Shown piece after piece: positions 17,726 to 27,266 of a DNA stretch of 64,000 nucleotides. The first letter of the stretch is position 1, and every line of letters starts with the position of its first letter. This stretch comes from Paraburkholderia aromaticivorans (lineage in GTDB: Bacteria > Pseudomonadota > Gammaproteobacteria > Burkholderiales > Burkholderiaceae), in the NCBI RefSeq assembly GCF_002278075.1, contig NZ_CP022990.1:2852001-2916000 (forward strand), in the 5' to 3' direction. Below the pieces are notes generated by a model, which saw nothing but the letters and a program-made list of their open reading frames with translations, ran no database searches and was not told where the DNA came from. The translations under genes were made by a program, and so were the position numbers.

Positions 17726-19474
17726 TCAACTCACGCCATTCAGGTTCGCCGGCGCATCCGGCGGCACGCCGAGCAACTGCAGCGCTCCGCCCGTCACGCC
17801 GCTGAACACCGGCCCGGCCACCGTGCCGCCATAGAACGCCTTGCCCGCCGGGTCGTCGATCATCACGGCGACGATCAGCCGTGGATCGCTCATCGGCGCC
17901 ATGCCGACGAACAGCGCGCGGTAGCGGTTTTTCGCGTAGCTCGCGCCGACCTGCTTGCGCGCCGTGCCGGTCTTGCCGCCGATCCGGTAGCCTTCCACCG
18001 TCGCCGCGCGCCCGGTGCCCCCCACGCCGGTGGCCATTTCCAGCATCGAACGGATGGCGCGCGCGGTGGCCGGCGTCGTGACCGTATGGCCCCTGGCCGG
18101 AGGTTGCGCGGCGGAGCCCGCGCCATCGCGCAACAGACTCACGCGATGCATCGTGCCGTCGCCGGCATAGGCGGTGTAGACCTGCGCGATCTGCAGCAGG
18201 GAGGTGGAAAGCCCGTAGCCATACGCCATGGTCGCCTGTTCGATCGGACGCCAGCGTTTATACGGACGCACCTTGCCCGAGGCCACGCCCGGAAAGGTCA
18301 CCTCGGGGCGCAGGCCCAGTCCGTATTCCTGATACTTGGTCCAGATTCTTTCGGCCGGCAGATTCAGCGCGAGCTTGGCGAGCGCGATATTGCTCGACTT
18401 CTGCACCGCTTCGGCGACGGTCATCGCGCCGTGATTCGAGGTGTCGTGGATCACGGCCGGGCCGATCTTGTACCAGCCGGGCGCGGTATCGATGATGCTC
18501 TGCGGCCGCACCTTGCCCTCGTCGATCGACAGCGCGACGACCACCGGCTTGATGGTCGAGCCCGGCTCGAACGTGTCCACCACCGCGCGATTGCGCAACT
18601 GGCGGCCGGTCAGGCGGGCGCGGTCGTTCGGATCGAAGCTCGGGTAATTGGCGAGCGCCAGAATTTCGCCGTTGCGCGCGTCGAGCACCACCACGCTGCC
18701 GGCTTCGGCGTGATGTTTGGCAATGGCTTCCTTCAACTGCGCGTAAGCGAGCTGCTGGATCCGCCGGTCGATCGTCAGGTGGATGGTTTCGCCGTTCTGC
18801 GCGGGCACGAGCGGCCGGGTCTCGGACACTACGCGCCCCAGCCTGTCGCGGATCACTTCGCGCTGGCCGGGCACGCCGAGCAGTTGCTCGTTGACGGCGA
18901 GTTCGACGCCTTCCTGGCCGTTGTCCTCGACATCCGTGAAACCGACTACGTGCGCCGCCGATTCGCCTTCGGGGTAAAAGCGCTTCGAATCCGCGATCTG
19001 CGTGATGCCGGCGAGGCCTAGTTTCGACAGATGCCCGGCGGTCTCGGCATCCACCTGCCGCTTGAGCAGCACGAAGGTCTTGTCGCCGTTCAGACGCCTG
19101 CGCAGCTCCGCCAGCGGCAGATCGAGCAGTTTGGAGAGCGGCGCGACCGCGGCCTCGTCGATCAGCTTCGGCGAGGCCCAGATCTCGTAGGTCGCGAGGC
19201 TGACGGCGAGCATCGAGCCGTTGCGATCGACGATCCGCCCGCGTGTCGCGTCGAGTTCGATGGTGCGCTGGTAGCGTTTCTGGCCCTGATCGACATAGAA
19301 GTCCTGGTTGACCACCTGCACCCAGAACGCGCGCCCGGCCAGCGCGGCGAACGCGCCGAACATCAGCAGGACGATGAATTTCGAACGCCACATCGGCAGG
19401 CGCGCGGCCAGCAACCGGTTCTTCGCGACTGGCGCGTAGGGATCTTGCGACTGCGATTTCTTCTTCTGGATCAT
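17726..19474 (-). CDS. FtsI-like peptidoglycan D,D-transpeptidase, outside a division gene cluster
   Basis: The 582-residue class B penicillin-binding protein has a single N-terminal membrane helix (FIVLLMFGAFAALAGRAFW), a dimerisation domain with TRGRIVDRNGSMLAV, and a transpeptidase domain. The nucleophile motif is STIK (EPGSTIKPVV), the second motif is SSN and the third is KTG (GGKTGTARK). It cross-links septal or side-wall peptidoglycan in the periplasm. Genuine ftsI sits in the mra/dcw cluster; this copy stands alone, so it is probably a second paralogue of FtsI. The ATG giving MIQKKKS starts just before the membrane helix; the far longer upstream frame is shadow. Confidence 0.92.
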   Translation of the reverse strand: MIQKKKSQSQDPYAPVAKNRLLAARLPMWRSKFIVLLMFGAFAALAGRAFWVQVVNQDFYVDQGQKRYQRTIELDATRGRIVDRNGSMLAVSLATYEIWASPKLIDEAAVAPLSKLLDLPLAELRRRLNGDKTFVLLKRQVDAETAGHLSKLGLAGITQIADSKRFYPEGESAAHVVGFTDVEDNGQEGVELAVNEQLLGVPGQREVIRDRLGRVVSETRPLVPAQNGETIHLTIDRRIQQLAYAQLKEAIAKHHAEAGSVVVLDARNGEILALANYPSFDPNDRARLTGRQLRNRAVVDTFEPGSTIKPVVVALSIDEGKVRPQSIIDTAPGWYKIGPAVIHDTSNHGAMTVAEAVQKSSNIALAKLALNLPAERIWTKYQEYGLGLRPEVTFPGVASGKVRPYKRWRPIEQATMAYGYGLSTSLLQIAQVYTAYAGDGTMHRVSLLRDGAGSAAQPPARGHTVTTPATARAIRSMLEMATGVGGTGRAATVEGYRIGGKTGTARKQVGASYAKNRYRALFVGMAPMSDPRLIVAVMIDDPAGKAFYGGTVAGPVFSGVTGGALQLLGVPPDAPANLNGVS

Positions 19475-19807
19475 GGGGTGCGGAAAACGAACAGCTCGAT
19501 TGACTTTGTGCCGCCCGAATCGGCAGCGACGAATACCGTGAGTTGCACGGACACTTCGCACGTACCGCGGCAACGGACTTCGCCCTGATTGTAATGAGAA
19601 CGTAATCTGGATGCGAGATCCATGCAAGCTGATATTGAACGGGCAGGACTCGCGCAACGCTCTGCCGCCGGACGCGGCGCGAGATCGTGCAATACCGGAT
19701 TCGGCCTGACCGGCCTGCTGTTTCAGGTGTGGCAGGTATTCGCCGGGCAAAGCGGCGCCACGCGGGCCGTGGATGGCGAGGCATGAGCGAGCGCCGCGTT
19801 CGGGCAC

Positions 19808-19841
19808 AAAAAAACCGCGCGGACTTGAAAAATCCGCGCGG
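19808..19841 (-). terminator. Rho-independent terminator after the chemoreceptor gene
   Basis: On the minus strand CCGCGCGGA pairs with TCCGCGCGG over nine base pairs around a nine-base loop, followed by seven T. It lies about 120 bp past the stop of the minus-strand chemoreceptor gene and is a strong intrinsic terminator for it. Confidence 0.82.
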
Positions 19842-19887
19842 CTCTTTCGTTCGATTAATGCGTCGACTCCGACGCGGCGTGTTAAAG

Positions 19888-19920
19888 AGGCGCTCTCCGC
19901 CTGTCGAGCGCCTTCTTTTT
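19888..19920 (+). terminator. Plus-strand rho-independent terminator without an obvious gene
   Basis: AGGCGCTC (19888-19895) pairs with GAGCGCCT (19906-19913) around a ten-base loop, followed by TCTTTTTTG on the plus strand. There is no plus-strand gene upstream that would need it; the nearest genes are both on the minus strand. It may end an unannotated short transcript or antisense RNA. Confidence 0.55.
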
Positions 19921-19961
19921 TGCGTGACTGCTTGTGGCGCTTGCCTGTGCTCTGAAAATAC

Positions 19962-21503
19962 TCAGGCCGGCAGCGAGAAGCTCGAGATCGCTTCGCGCAG
20001 CACACCCACCTGATCCTTCAGCGAGTGCGCCGCAGCCGCGGCCTGTTCGACCAGCGCCGCATTCTGCTGCGTGACCTGGTCCATTTCGCCGACCGCCCGA
20101 TTGACCTGCTCGATGCCCGCGCTCTGTTCGCGCGACGCATTGCTGATCTCTTCGAGAATCTCGTTCACGCGCCGCACCGACTGCACGATTTCGCCCATCG
20201 TCGACCCGGCATTGGCGACCAGCGACGCGCCGGCTTCGACCGTATGCGTCGAGGTCTCGATCAAGGCCTTGATTTCCTTCGCCGCCGTGGCCGAGCGTTG
20301 CGCGAGGCTGCGCACTTCGGCTGCGACCACCGCGAAGCCGCGGCCCTGTTCGCCCGCGCGGGCCGCTTCCACGGCCGCGTTGAGCGCGAGAATGTTGGTC
20401 TGGAAGGCGATGCCGTCGATCACGCCGATGATGTCGCCAATCTGCCGCGAACTGGTGGTGATCTCGCCCATCGTGCGCACCACGTCGTCGACCACGCGGC
20501 TGCCGCGCGTGGCGACATCCGCGGCCTGGCCGGCGAGGTGCGCGGCCTGCTGCGCGCTGTCCGCGTTCTGCTTCACGTTGACCGTCATCTGGTCCATGCT
20601 CGACGCCGTTTCGACGAGCGCGGCGGCCTGTTCTTCGGTGCGCTGCGAGAGATCCGTGTTGCCGGCGGCAATTTCGGTCGCGCCGATATTGATGTTTTCC
20701 GTGCCGAGACGCACCCGCGACACGGTTTCGACGAGACCGGCCTGCATCGTCTGGAGCGCGTGCAACAGACTGCCGGCGCTGTCCGGGCGCACCGGCACGC
20801 GCGTGGCGAGATTGCCGTGCGCCATCAACCGCGCGTGCTCCACGGCGGCTTCGAGATCGCCGCCGAGCGAGCGGCGAATGCTGCGCAACACCAGCAGCAT
20901 CACGGCGGTGGCGATCGCACCGAGCGTGACGGTGATCACGAGCCAGCGCAGCAAACTGGCGTAGAAGGCGCTTTGCACGTCGTCCATATACATGCCGGTG
21001 ACGATGTACCAGTCCCACGGCGCGAAGTGCAGCGCGTAGCTGGTTTTGGCCACCGGTTTGTCGCTGCCCGGCTTGGCCCACAGATAGTCGACGAAGCCGC
21101 CGCCTTCGCGATTGCCCGCGGTGACGATATCGGTGAACAGATGGTTGCCCGCCGGATCGACGAACTGCCCGAGATTCTTGCCGACCATTTCGGGCTTGAA
21201 CGGATGCATCAGCATGACCGGTTGCGAATCGTTGACGGAGATGTAGCCGTCCTTGCCGTAGCGCATGGCCGCGAGGGTGACGAGCGCCTGCTTTCTGGCT
21301 TCGTCTTCGGTCATTGTGTGCTGTTGCGCGAGCGTGTAGTAGCGGCCGACGATATGGTTGGCCTGGTCGATCAGCGCTTGCAACTGATCGCGGCGGTCGG
21401 AAATCATCGAGGCGCGGTTTTGCCAGGCGCCGAAGCCGCCGATCAGGATCAGGCCGATCCAGAGAACGGCGACCATCGAGGCCAGTTTCTTGTTCAAAGT
21501 CAT
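19962..21503 (-). CDS. Methyl-accepting chemotaxis protein with single Cache sensor
   Basis: The 513-residue protein has an N-terminal membrane helix ([17 protein letters not shown]), a periplasmic domain to about residue 185 with [20 protein letters not shown] and [19 protein letters not shown] typical of sCache_2, a second helix and a HAMP segment. The cytoplasmic signalling domain has the conserved hairpin [33 protein letters not shown] (written here as its familiar core only: [20 protein letters not shown]). Such receptors feed CheA/CheW. The C terminus lacks an NWETF-type CheR tether. No che gene is near, which is normal for receptors. Confidence 0.95.
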   Translation of the reverse strand: MTLNKKLASMVAVLWIGLILIGGFGAWQNRASMISDRRDQLQALIDQANHIVGRYYTLAQQHTMTEDEARKQALVTLAAMRYGKDGYISVNDSQPVMLMHPFKPEMVGKNLGQFVDPAGNHLFTDIVTAGNREGGGFVDYLWAKPGSDKPVAKTSYALHFAPWDWYIVTGMYMDDVQSAFYASLLRWLVITVTLGAIATAVMLLVLRSIRRSLGGDLEAAVEHARLMAHGNLATRVPVRPDSAGSLLHALQTMQAGLVETVSRVRLGTENINIGATEIAAGNTDLSQRTEEQAAALVETASSMDQMTVNVKQNADSAQQAAHLAGQAADVATRGSRVVDDVVRTMGEITTSSRQIGDIIGVIDGIAFQTNILALNAAVEAARAGEQGRGFAVVAAEVRSLAQRSATAAKEIKALIETSTHTVEAGASLVANAGSTMGEIVQSVRRVNEILEEISNASREQSAGIEQVNRAVGEMDQVTQQNAALVEQAAAAAHSLKDQVGVLREAISSFSLPA

Positions 21504-22107
21504 AGCGGTTTTTGCTTTCGCACAGTGGTCGGTCAGGATGGGGTTCGCTTCAGGCGATTGGCTTGTCGCTTACCGTGTTTACGGCGTGCCGCTATGCGCT
21601 CCGCAGGGCAGGGGAAACCCGCTATCGGACTGTGCTATTCGTCTGACTAAAAAGCGTTTTTACGGTCGGGATCGCATTTTGATGCCTGCTTGGTCGCGGC
21701 TTATTTATTTGATATTGATTCGAGCGGGGCTTTCCCCGCATTGGGATCGCAAATGCCGGCACTTCTCAATCGGGATTAATAGTTAAGACGCTTCGGCAAT
21801 AAATGGCTGCGTATTTGAAGCGTCGCGGTCGCCACAACTGGTTATCGCCGAAGCCGGTCAACGGTAATGCTGGTCTGCTTCCTGACAAGGGTTGCGGCAG
21901 GATTCCACAAAACGCCAATAAAATCCAAGCGGCCGGCGCATTACCCGATTTGCTAAAAACGACACATTTTTCCACTTATCCGCAAATAGAGAAAGCGATT
22001 GTCACGGAAAAGACGAGTAATTAGAAATTCCGCTATAGTCGCCATTTTCCAGACGTCAGTCGGGCAACAGAAGAGCACCAATAAGCCCGCCACCAGGAGT
22101 AAAAAAA
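21504..22107. other. Upstream region shared by the chemoreceptor and phosphonate operons
   Basis: The 604 bases between the divergent chemoreceptor and PEP mutase genes are visibly more AT-rich than their surroundings, as promoter regions often are. Two short frames (21803-22024 plus, 21766-21975 minus) lack family features and are not called. A TATAGT at 22034-22039 could be a -10 element for the phosphonate operon, but no convincing -35 sits 17 bp before it. A purine-rich AGGAG lies just before the PEP mutase ATG. Confidence 0.5.
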
Positions 22108-23838
22108 ATGAACGCCCGCGAACCTGCTTTCGTCTCCGCTTCCCGCAGCGCGCGCCTGCGCCAGATGCTCGTCAGCAACGAACTCGAATTCATGATGGAG
22201 GCCCATAACGGCCTGTCCGCGCGGATCGTCCGCGAAGCCGGTTTCAAGGCGATCTGGGGCTCGGGCCTCGCGATCTCCGCGCAATTCGGCGTGCGCGACA
22301 ACAACGAAGCAAGCTGGACGCAAGTCGTCGACACGCTCGAATTCATGGCCGACGCGAGCGACCTGCCGATCCTCCTCGACGGCGATACCGGCTACGGCAA
22401 TTTCAACAACGTGCGCCGCCTCGTGCGCAAGCTCGAACAGCGCGGCATTGCCGGCGTGTGTATCGAGGACAAGCAGTTTCCCAAGACCAACAGCTTCATC
22501 AACGGCGAAGCGCAACCGCTCGCCGATATGGACGAGTTCTGCGGCAAGATTAAAGCCGGTAAAGACTCGCAGCTGGATGAAGACTTTTCGATCGTCGCGC
22601 GCGTGGAAGCGTTGATTGCCGGCTGGGGTATGGACGAGGCGCTGCGTCGCGCGGAAGCGTACCGTCAAGCCGGCGCGGATGCGATCCTGATTCACAGCAA
22701 GCTCTCGCGCCCCGACGAAATTCTCGAGTTCGCCCGCGAATGGGCGGGCCGTGCTCCGCTCGTGATCGTGCCGACCAAGTACTACAGCACGCCCACCGAA
22801 GTATTCCGCGAAGCCGGCATCAGCACGGTGATCTGGGCGAACCATCTGATTCGCGCGGCAACCTCGGCCATGCAGGCGGTCGCGAGGGAAATTCACGCGA
22901 GCGAAACGCTCGTCAACGTGGAAGACAGCATCGCCGCCGTCAACGAAATCTTCCGTCTGCAAGACGCCGACGAATACTCGGAAGCCGAAGACCGCTACCT
23001 GTCGAGCGGCCGCGCGGCCGGCTCCGCGGTCGTGCTTGCGGCAAGCCGCGGCAAGGGCCTCGAAGCCGTCACCGAAGACCGTCCGAAAGTCATGCTGCCG
23101 ATCGCCGGCAAGCCGCTGTTGCGCTGGCTCGTCGATGCATTCAAGAAGCAGGGCGTGAACGACATCACCGTGGTCGGCGGTTATCGCGCCGATGCGATCG
23201 ACACGGCCGGCATCAAGCTCGTCGTCAACGAACGCCATGCGCACACCGGCGAACTCGCGTCGCTTGCCTGCGCGGTGGACAAGCTGGCGGGCGACACGGT
23301 CGTCTCGTACGGCGATCTGCTGTTCCGCAGCTATATCCTGCGCGATCTGGTGGAAAGCGATGCGGCGTTCAGCGTGGTGGTCGATTCGTCGCTGACCGAC
23401 GCGGAAAACGCCAGCGTGCGCGATTTCGCGTGGTGCTCGGCGGCCGACGACCGGGGCCTGTTCGGCAACAAGGTCGTGCTGCGTCACGTATCGAGCGGGC
23501 AGGACGCAACCTCGTCGATCGCGTCGCAAACGCCGCATGGCCGCTGGGTCGGCCTGCTGAACGTGCGCGGCGAAGGCCTTGAGCGTTTGCAGGCGGTCAT
23601 GAGCCGCTTGCAGGCGCGCCCGGATTTCGCGACGCTCGATATGCCCGCGTTGCTGAACGCGCTGATCGAAGCGGGCGAATCGATCGAGGTGCAATACGTG
23701 CACGGCCATTGGCGCGGCGTGAACGACCTCGAAGACTTCCGCCGCGCGGGCGACTTCGCGCATGCGCAAGCGCCGTTCGCGGCCGGTGACACGGCAACCG
23801 GCGTGGCAGCGGACCCAGCGAGCGGAGCTGCGCAATGA
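22108..23838 (+). CDS. pepM: Phosphoenolpyruvate mutase fused to a phosphonate nucleotidyltransferase
   Basis: The 576-residue protein joins two enzymes. Residues 1 to about 300 are PEP mutase of the isocitrate-lyase fold, with [20 protein letters not shown] and the diagnostic [10 protein letters not shown]; it turns PEP into phosphonopyruvate. From about residue 307 a MobA-like nucleotidyltransferase follows, with [27 protein letters not shown] and VVSYGDLLF. Fusions of this type are known for PntC, which activates 2-aminoethylphosphonate with CTP for transfer to lipid or glycan. The glycine-rich loop is unusual ([12 protein letters not shown] rather than LAAGxGxRL), so the nucleotide is inferred. 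AGGAG precedes the ATG, and the stop overlaps the next start. Confidence 0.92.
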   Translation: MNAREPAFVSASRSARLRQMLVSNELEFMMEAHNGLSARIVREAGFKAIWGSGLAISAQFGVRDNNEASWTQVVDTLEFMADASDLPILLDGDTGYGNFNNVRRLVRKLEQRGIAGVCIEDKQFPKTNSFINGEAQPLADMDEFCGKIKAGKDSQLDEDFSIVARVEALIAGWGMDEALRRAEAYRQAGADAILIHSKLSRPDEILEFAREWAGRAPLVIVPTKYYSTPTEVFREAGISTVIWANHLIRAATSAMQAVAREIHASETLVNVEDSIAAVNEIFRLQDADEYSEAEDRYLSSGRAAGSAVVLAASRGKGLEAVTEDRPKVMLPIAGKPLLRWLVDAFKKQGVNDITVVGGYRADAIDTAGIKLVVNERHAHTGELASLACAVDKLAGDTVVSYGDLLFRSYILRDLVESDAAFSVVVDSSLTDAENASVRDFAWCSAADDRGLFGNKVVLRHVSSGQDATSSIASQTPHGRWVGLLNVRGEGLERLQAVMSRLQARPDFATLDMPALLNALIEAGESIEVQYVHGHWRGVNDLEDFRRAGDFAHAQAPFAAGDTATGVAADPASGAAQ

Positions 23839-24998
23839 TCGAGGCTGCACAGTTCGTCGAGGCGGCGCGCGAGCGCGGCTTCGACTGGTATGCGGGCGTG
23901 CCGTGTTCGTATCTGACGCCGTTCATCAACTACGTGTTGCAGGACGAGTCGCTGCATTACGTATCGGCGGCCAACGAGGGCGACGCCGTCGCCCTGATCG
24001 CGGGCGTCACGCTCGGCGCGCGCAATGGCCGGCGCGGCATCACCATGATGCAGAACTCCGGCCTCGGCAACGCCGTGAGCCCGTTGACCTCGCTCACGTG
24101 GACCTTCCGGCTGCCGCAACTGCTGATCGTCACGTGGCGCGGCCAGCCCGGTGTCGCCGACGAACCGCAGCACGCGCTGATGGGCCCAGTCACCCCCGCA
24201 ATGCTCGAAACGATGGAGATCCCCTGGGAAACGTTTCCGACCGAAGCCGGCGCGATCGGCCCGGCTCTCGATCGTGCCATCGCGCATATGGATCAAACCG
24301 GCCGGCCGTATGCGTTGGTGATGCAAAAGGGCAGCGTGGCGCCGTACGAGTTGAAGGACAGCGGCGCGAGCGCGCGCCGTGAGCCCGTTACGCCGCAGTC
24401 GCGGTTCGCAAACCTCGCACCGGGCGAACTCGCTTCGCGGCACGACGCGCTGAACAAGGTGATCGGGCACACGCCGCTCGAATCGACGGTGGTGCTCGCC
24501 TCGACGGGATTTTGCGGGCGCGAACTCTACGCGATCGACGACCGTCCGAACCAGTTGTACATGGTCGGCTCGATGGGTTGCGTGACGCCGTTCGCGCTGG
24601 GTCTGGCGCTCGCGCGTCCCGATCTGCACGTGGTCGCGCTCGACGGCGACGGCGCCGCGCTGATGCGCATGGGCGCGTTCGCGACCCTCGGCGCATACGG
24701 TCCGTCGAATCTCACGCACGTGCTGCTCGATAACGGCGCGCACGATTCCACCGGCGGTCAGGCCACGGTGTCGTCGCAGGTTTCGTTTGCGGGCGTGGCC
24801 GCGGCGTGCGGCTATGCGTCGGCGGTGGAAAGCGACGACGTGGCCGTGATCGACGACCTGTTCGAAGCGGCGCCGCTCGACGGCCCGCGCTTCGTGCGTC
24901 TGGCGATTCGCCGCGGCACGCCCGACGGGCTGCCGCGTCCCACCATTACTCCGCCCGATGTGAAGACGCGTCTGATGCGCCACATCGGCGCCGCTTAA
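23835..24998 (+). CDS. ppd: Phosphonopyruvate decarboxylase
   Basis: The 387-residue protein is a thiamine-diphosphate enzyme. It has the N-terminal [15 protein letters not shown] and [13 protein letters not shown] block, [18 protein letters not shown] in the middle, and the TPP-magnesium motif starting [12 protein letters not shown] and ending [12 protein letters not shown]. It decarboxylates phosphonopyruvate to phosphonoacetaldehyde, which pulls the unfavourable mutase reaction forward. The start overlaps the end of pepM as ATGA, so translation is coupled. The length is normal for the family. Confidence 0.95.
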   Translation: MIEAAQFVEAARERGFDWYAGVPCSYLTPFINYVLQDESLHYVSAANEGDAVALIAGVTLGARNGRRGITMMQNSGLGNAVSPLTSLTWTFRLPQLLIVTWRGQPGVADEPQHALMGPVTPAMLETMEIPWETFPTEAGAIGPALDRAIAHMDQTGRPYALVMQKGSVAPYELKDSGASARREPVTPQSRFANLAPGELASRHDALNKVIGHTPLESTVVLASTGFCGRELYAIDDRPNQLYMVGSMGCVTPFALGLALARPDLHVVALDGDGAALMRMGAFATLGAYGPSNLTHVLLDNGAHDSTGGQATVSSQVSFAGVAAACGYASAVESDDVAVIDDLFEAAPLDGPRFVRLAIRRGTPDGLPRPTITPPDVKTRLMRHIGAA

Positions 24999-25017
24999 CG
25001 CAAGTCAAGGAGCGTTC

Positions 25018-26085
25018 ATGCTGCTACTCAATCCCGGCCCGGTGACGCTCACCGAACGCGTTCGCAACAGCCTGTTGCAGACGGATCTGTGCCATCGCGA
25101 GAGCGAGTTTTTCGATTTGCAGGAAGAGGCCCGCACGCGTCTGGTCGATCTGTACGGTCTCGATGCCGGGCAATGGCAAGCGGTCCTGATGACCGGCTCC
25201 GGCACGGCGGCCGTCGAAAGCATGACCGCCGCGCTGGTGCCGCAGAACGGCAAGCTGCTCGTCGTGGAAAACGGCGTGTACGGCGAGCGCATTTCGCAGA
25301 TCGCCACGCAGTACGGCATCGCGCATGAATCGCTGAAGCACGACTGGATGCAGGCGCCCGACCTTGAGAAAATCGCCGCGCGCCTCGACGCGGACAAGGC
25401 GTTCACGCACGTCGCCGTGATCCATCACGAAACCACCACGGGCCGCCTGAACGATCTGGCGGCGCTCGGCGCGCTGTGCCGCGATCGGGGTCTGCGTTTG
25501 CTGGTGGACGGCGTGAGCAGTTTCGGCGCCGAATCGATCGATTTCGCCGACACCAGTCTCGACGCGGTGGCCGCCACGGCGAACAAGTGTCTGCATGGCG
25601 TGCCGGGCGCGTCGTTCGTGCTGGTGCGGCGCGCCGCGCTCGAGCAGGCGGCGAGCCGCACGTACTACCTCGATCTCGGACGCCTTGCGCGTTTGCAGGA
25701 TCAGCGCAACACGCCGTTCACGCCGTCGGTGCATGCGTACTACGCACTGGTCGAAGCGCTGCGCGAACTCGCCGACGAAGGCGGTTGGCGCGCGCGTCAT
25801 GCGCGCTACGCGGCGCTCGCCGAACAGGCGCGGGCAGGTCTCGCCGAGCGCGGCATCGGCAGCGTGTTGCCGCCGGAGCAGTCGTCGGTGGTGCTGCGCG
25901 CGTACCGTTTGCCGGCCGGCATCGCGTATCCGCAACTGCACGACGCGCTGAAGGCGCGCGGCTTCGTGATTTACGCGGGGCAAGGCGGCTTGTCGGCGGA
26001 ACTGTTCCGCATCTCGACGATGGGCAACATTCACGCCGCCGACATCGAGCGTCTGTTGCAAGGCTTTACCGAACTGACGCGTTGA
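25018..26085 (+). CDS. 2-aminoethylphosphonate-forming transaminase (AepZ/PhnW-like)
   Basis: The 355-residue protein is a class V PLP-dependent aminotransferase. It starts MLLLNPGPVTLTERV, with VLMTGSGTAAVESM, an HETTTGRLND segment, a DGVSSFGAESIDF strand, and the likely PLP lysine in ATANKCLHGVPG. Enzymes of this type interconvert phosphonoacetaldehyde and 2-aminoethylphosphonate. PhnW itself is catabolic, but beside pepM and ppd the biosynthetic direction is the sensible reading. AAGGAG precedes the ATG and the gap to ppd is only 19 bp. It ends the operon; no phosphonate-degradation gene (phnX, phnA) lies near. Confidence 0.9.
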   Translation: MLLLNPGPVTLTERVRNSLLQTDLCHRESEFFDLQEEARTRLVDLYGLDAGQWQAVLMTGSGTAAVESMTAALVPQNGKLLVVENGVYGERISQIATQYGIAHESLKHDWMQAPDLEKIAARLDADKAFTHVAVIHHETTTGRLNDLAALGALCRDRGLRLLVDGVSSFGAESIDFADTSLDAVAATANKCLHGVPGASFVLVRRAALEQAASRTYYLDLGRLARLQDQRNTPFTPSVHAYYALVEALRELADEGGWRARHARYAALAEQARAGLAERGIGSVLPPEQSSVVLRAYRLPAGIAYPQLHDALKARGFVIYAGQGGLSAELFRISTMGNIHAADIERLLQGFTELTR

Positions 26086-26118
26086 TTCGCGCCTCCGGAT
26101 GCTGGCCGCGCGACGCGG

Positions 26119-26271
26119 TCACACCGGATCTTTGTCCGGCGGCCCATCGGGCTGCTGCGGTTCCTCGGTGTGGTGGCCGGGCGACGGCGGCACCAGCGGA
26201 TCGGCTTCCGGGTCGCGGTTCGGATCGGCATTGGGATCGGGAATCGGACTGGTATGCATGTCGTAGCTCAT
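26119..26271 (-). CDS. Small acidic proline-rich protein
   Basis: A 50-residue frame encodes a peptide with a D-P-N / D-P-E repeat (PDPNADPNRDPEADP) followed by a histidine- and proline-rich tail. The composition suggests a disordered peptide, with no signal sequence. An AAAGG lies before the ATG. It converges on the transaminase gene. I know of short proteins like this in Burkholderiaceae without function; the call depends on the non-random composition and is not certain. Confidence 0.5.
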   Translation of the reverse strand: MSYDMHTSPIPDPNADPNRDPEADPLVPPSPGHHTEEPQQPDGPPDKDPV

Positions 26272-26372
26272 GACGGTACCTTTGGGGTGAGAAGAGGACG
26301 GTGCGGGCGGCAGGGACGAACCCGCGCCGGCCGTTCTCTTCAAGCGTAGCCGTTTCCGGCGCGCCGCGTCGT

Positions 26373-27077
26373 CTACTTTTTCACGCGACGGCCTACGCTG
26401 AGCTGCCAGTAACGCTCGGTGGCGAAAATGTCCTCGTAATTGCCCGCGCCGAATGCGCGCAACTGGCTTGCGTAAGCGTTGACGGCTTCGCGTTTGAGTT
26501 GCAAGCGGCGTTGCAGATCGATCGTATGGCTCGCGCTCGGGTGAGCCGGTGTCGCGACAATGCCGCGCTGCGCGAGATCGGCGAGCCGCGCCTGCACCAC
26601 GCCGGGCGTGCGGCGGTGAATCGCTTCCTCGTAGCCGAACCACGTGAGATGCGACAGGCGCGGCAGGATTTCGCAGCAGGCTTCGAACACCCGCACGTGG
26701 TCGTCGTGATACAGGCCGAGCGGCATCAGCAGCGTGTTCGCGGTGGTGCGGTAGATGGTTTCTTCGAGCGCCGCCGCCAGTTTGCCGATCGACGGCGAGT
26801 CCAGGTACTGGCTGTCGCGAAACGGCATGCGCAACGGGATCGCATCGAGCACTTCGAGTGCGCGGTTGTCTTCCAGCGTGCGCTCGTGGATGGCCTGAAG
26901 TGCGTCCGTGAAGCCCGACTTTTCGTCCCATTCGGTGTGCATCGGCTGCTCGGGCGGCGCGGCGAACACCGTGCAGACCGCGGCGTCGGGATGCGCGGCG
27001 AGCAACGCGCCGCAACTGAAGACGGCGTCGTCGAAGTGGGGCGAGACAATAAAAAGGCGTGGGCTGGTTTCGCTCAT
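26373..27077 (-). CDS. PIG-L/LmbE family deacetylase
   Basis: The 234-residue protein has the zinc-binding PHFDDAVFSCG motif at residues 13-23 and a second metal site in LYHDDHVRVFEAC near residue 122. These fit PIG-L enzymes, which remove an acetyl or acyl group from N-acetylglucosamine-type compounds. It is transcribed towards the phosphonate operon from the opposite strand. A functional link with phosphonate decoration is possible but unproven. No signal peptide is present, so it acts in the cytoplasm. Confidence 0.87.
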   Translation of the reverse strand: MSETSPRLFIVSPHFDDAVFSCGALLAAHPDAAVCTVFAAPPEQPMHTEWDEKSGFTDALQAIHERTLEDNRALEVLDAIPLRMPFRDSQYLDSPSIGKLAAALEETIYRTTANTLLMPLGLYHDDHVRVFEACCEILPRLSHLTWFGYEEAIHRRTPGVVQARLADLAQRGIVATPAHPSASHTIDLQRRLQLKREAVNAYASQLRAFGAGNYEDIFATERYWQLSVGRRVKK

Positions 27078-27266
27078 GGGACGTGTGATGGGTTCGCGAC
27101 GCGCGGGCCGTGGTCAGGGTTGTCCGAGGCTCGGGCGTCGCACCGGTGGGGAAAAGCGCGGCGTCACATCAGCTTAGGCGGAATTGGCGTGGCTTGCGCG
27201 GCCCGTTCGTGGCGCGCAAGTGGCGTGCCTGAGCACGGCGCTCGGGTGGCGGGTTCCCGTAGAGGC

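Larger units (their letters stand above)
19475..19961. other. Gene-free stretch containing two terminator hairpins
   Basis: These 487 bases between two minus-strand genes hold no gene I can support. The notable content is a pair of terminator-like hairpins with U-tracts pointing in opposite directions (19808-19841 and 19888-19920), listed separately. Between 19475 and 19800 I see only the upstream region of the transpeptidase gene. Confidence 0.6.

Noticed and set aside
20025..21650. A 541-codon plus-strand frame opposite the chemoreceptor
   Set aside because: The chemoreceptor has full family motifs on the minus strand, so this frame is shadow.
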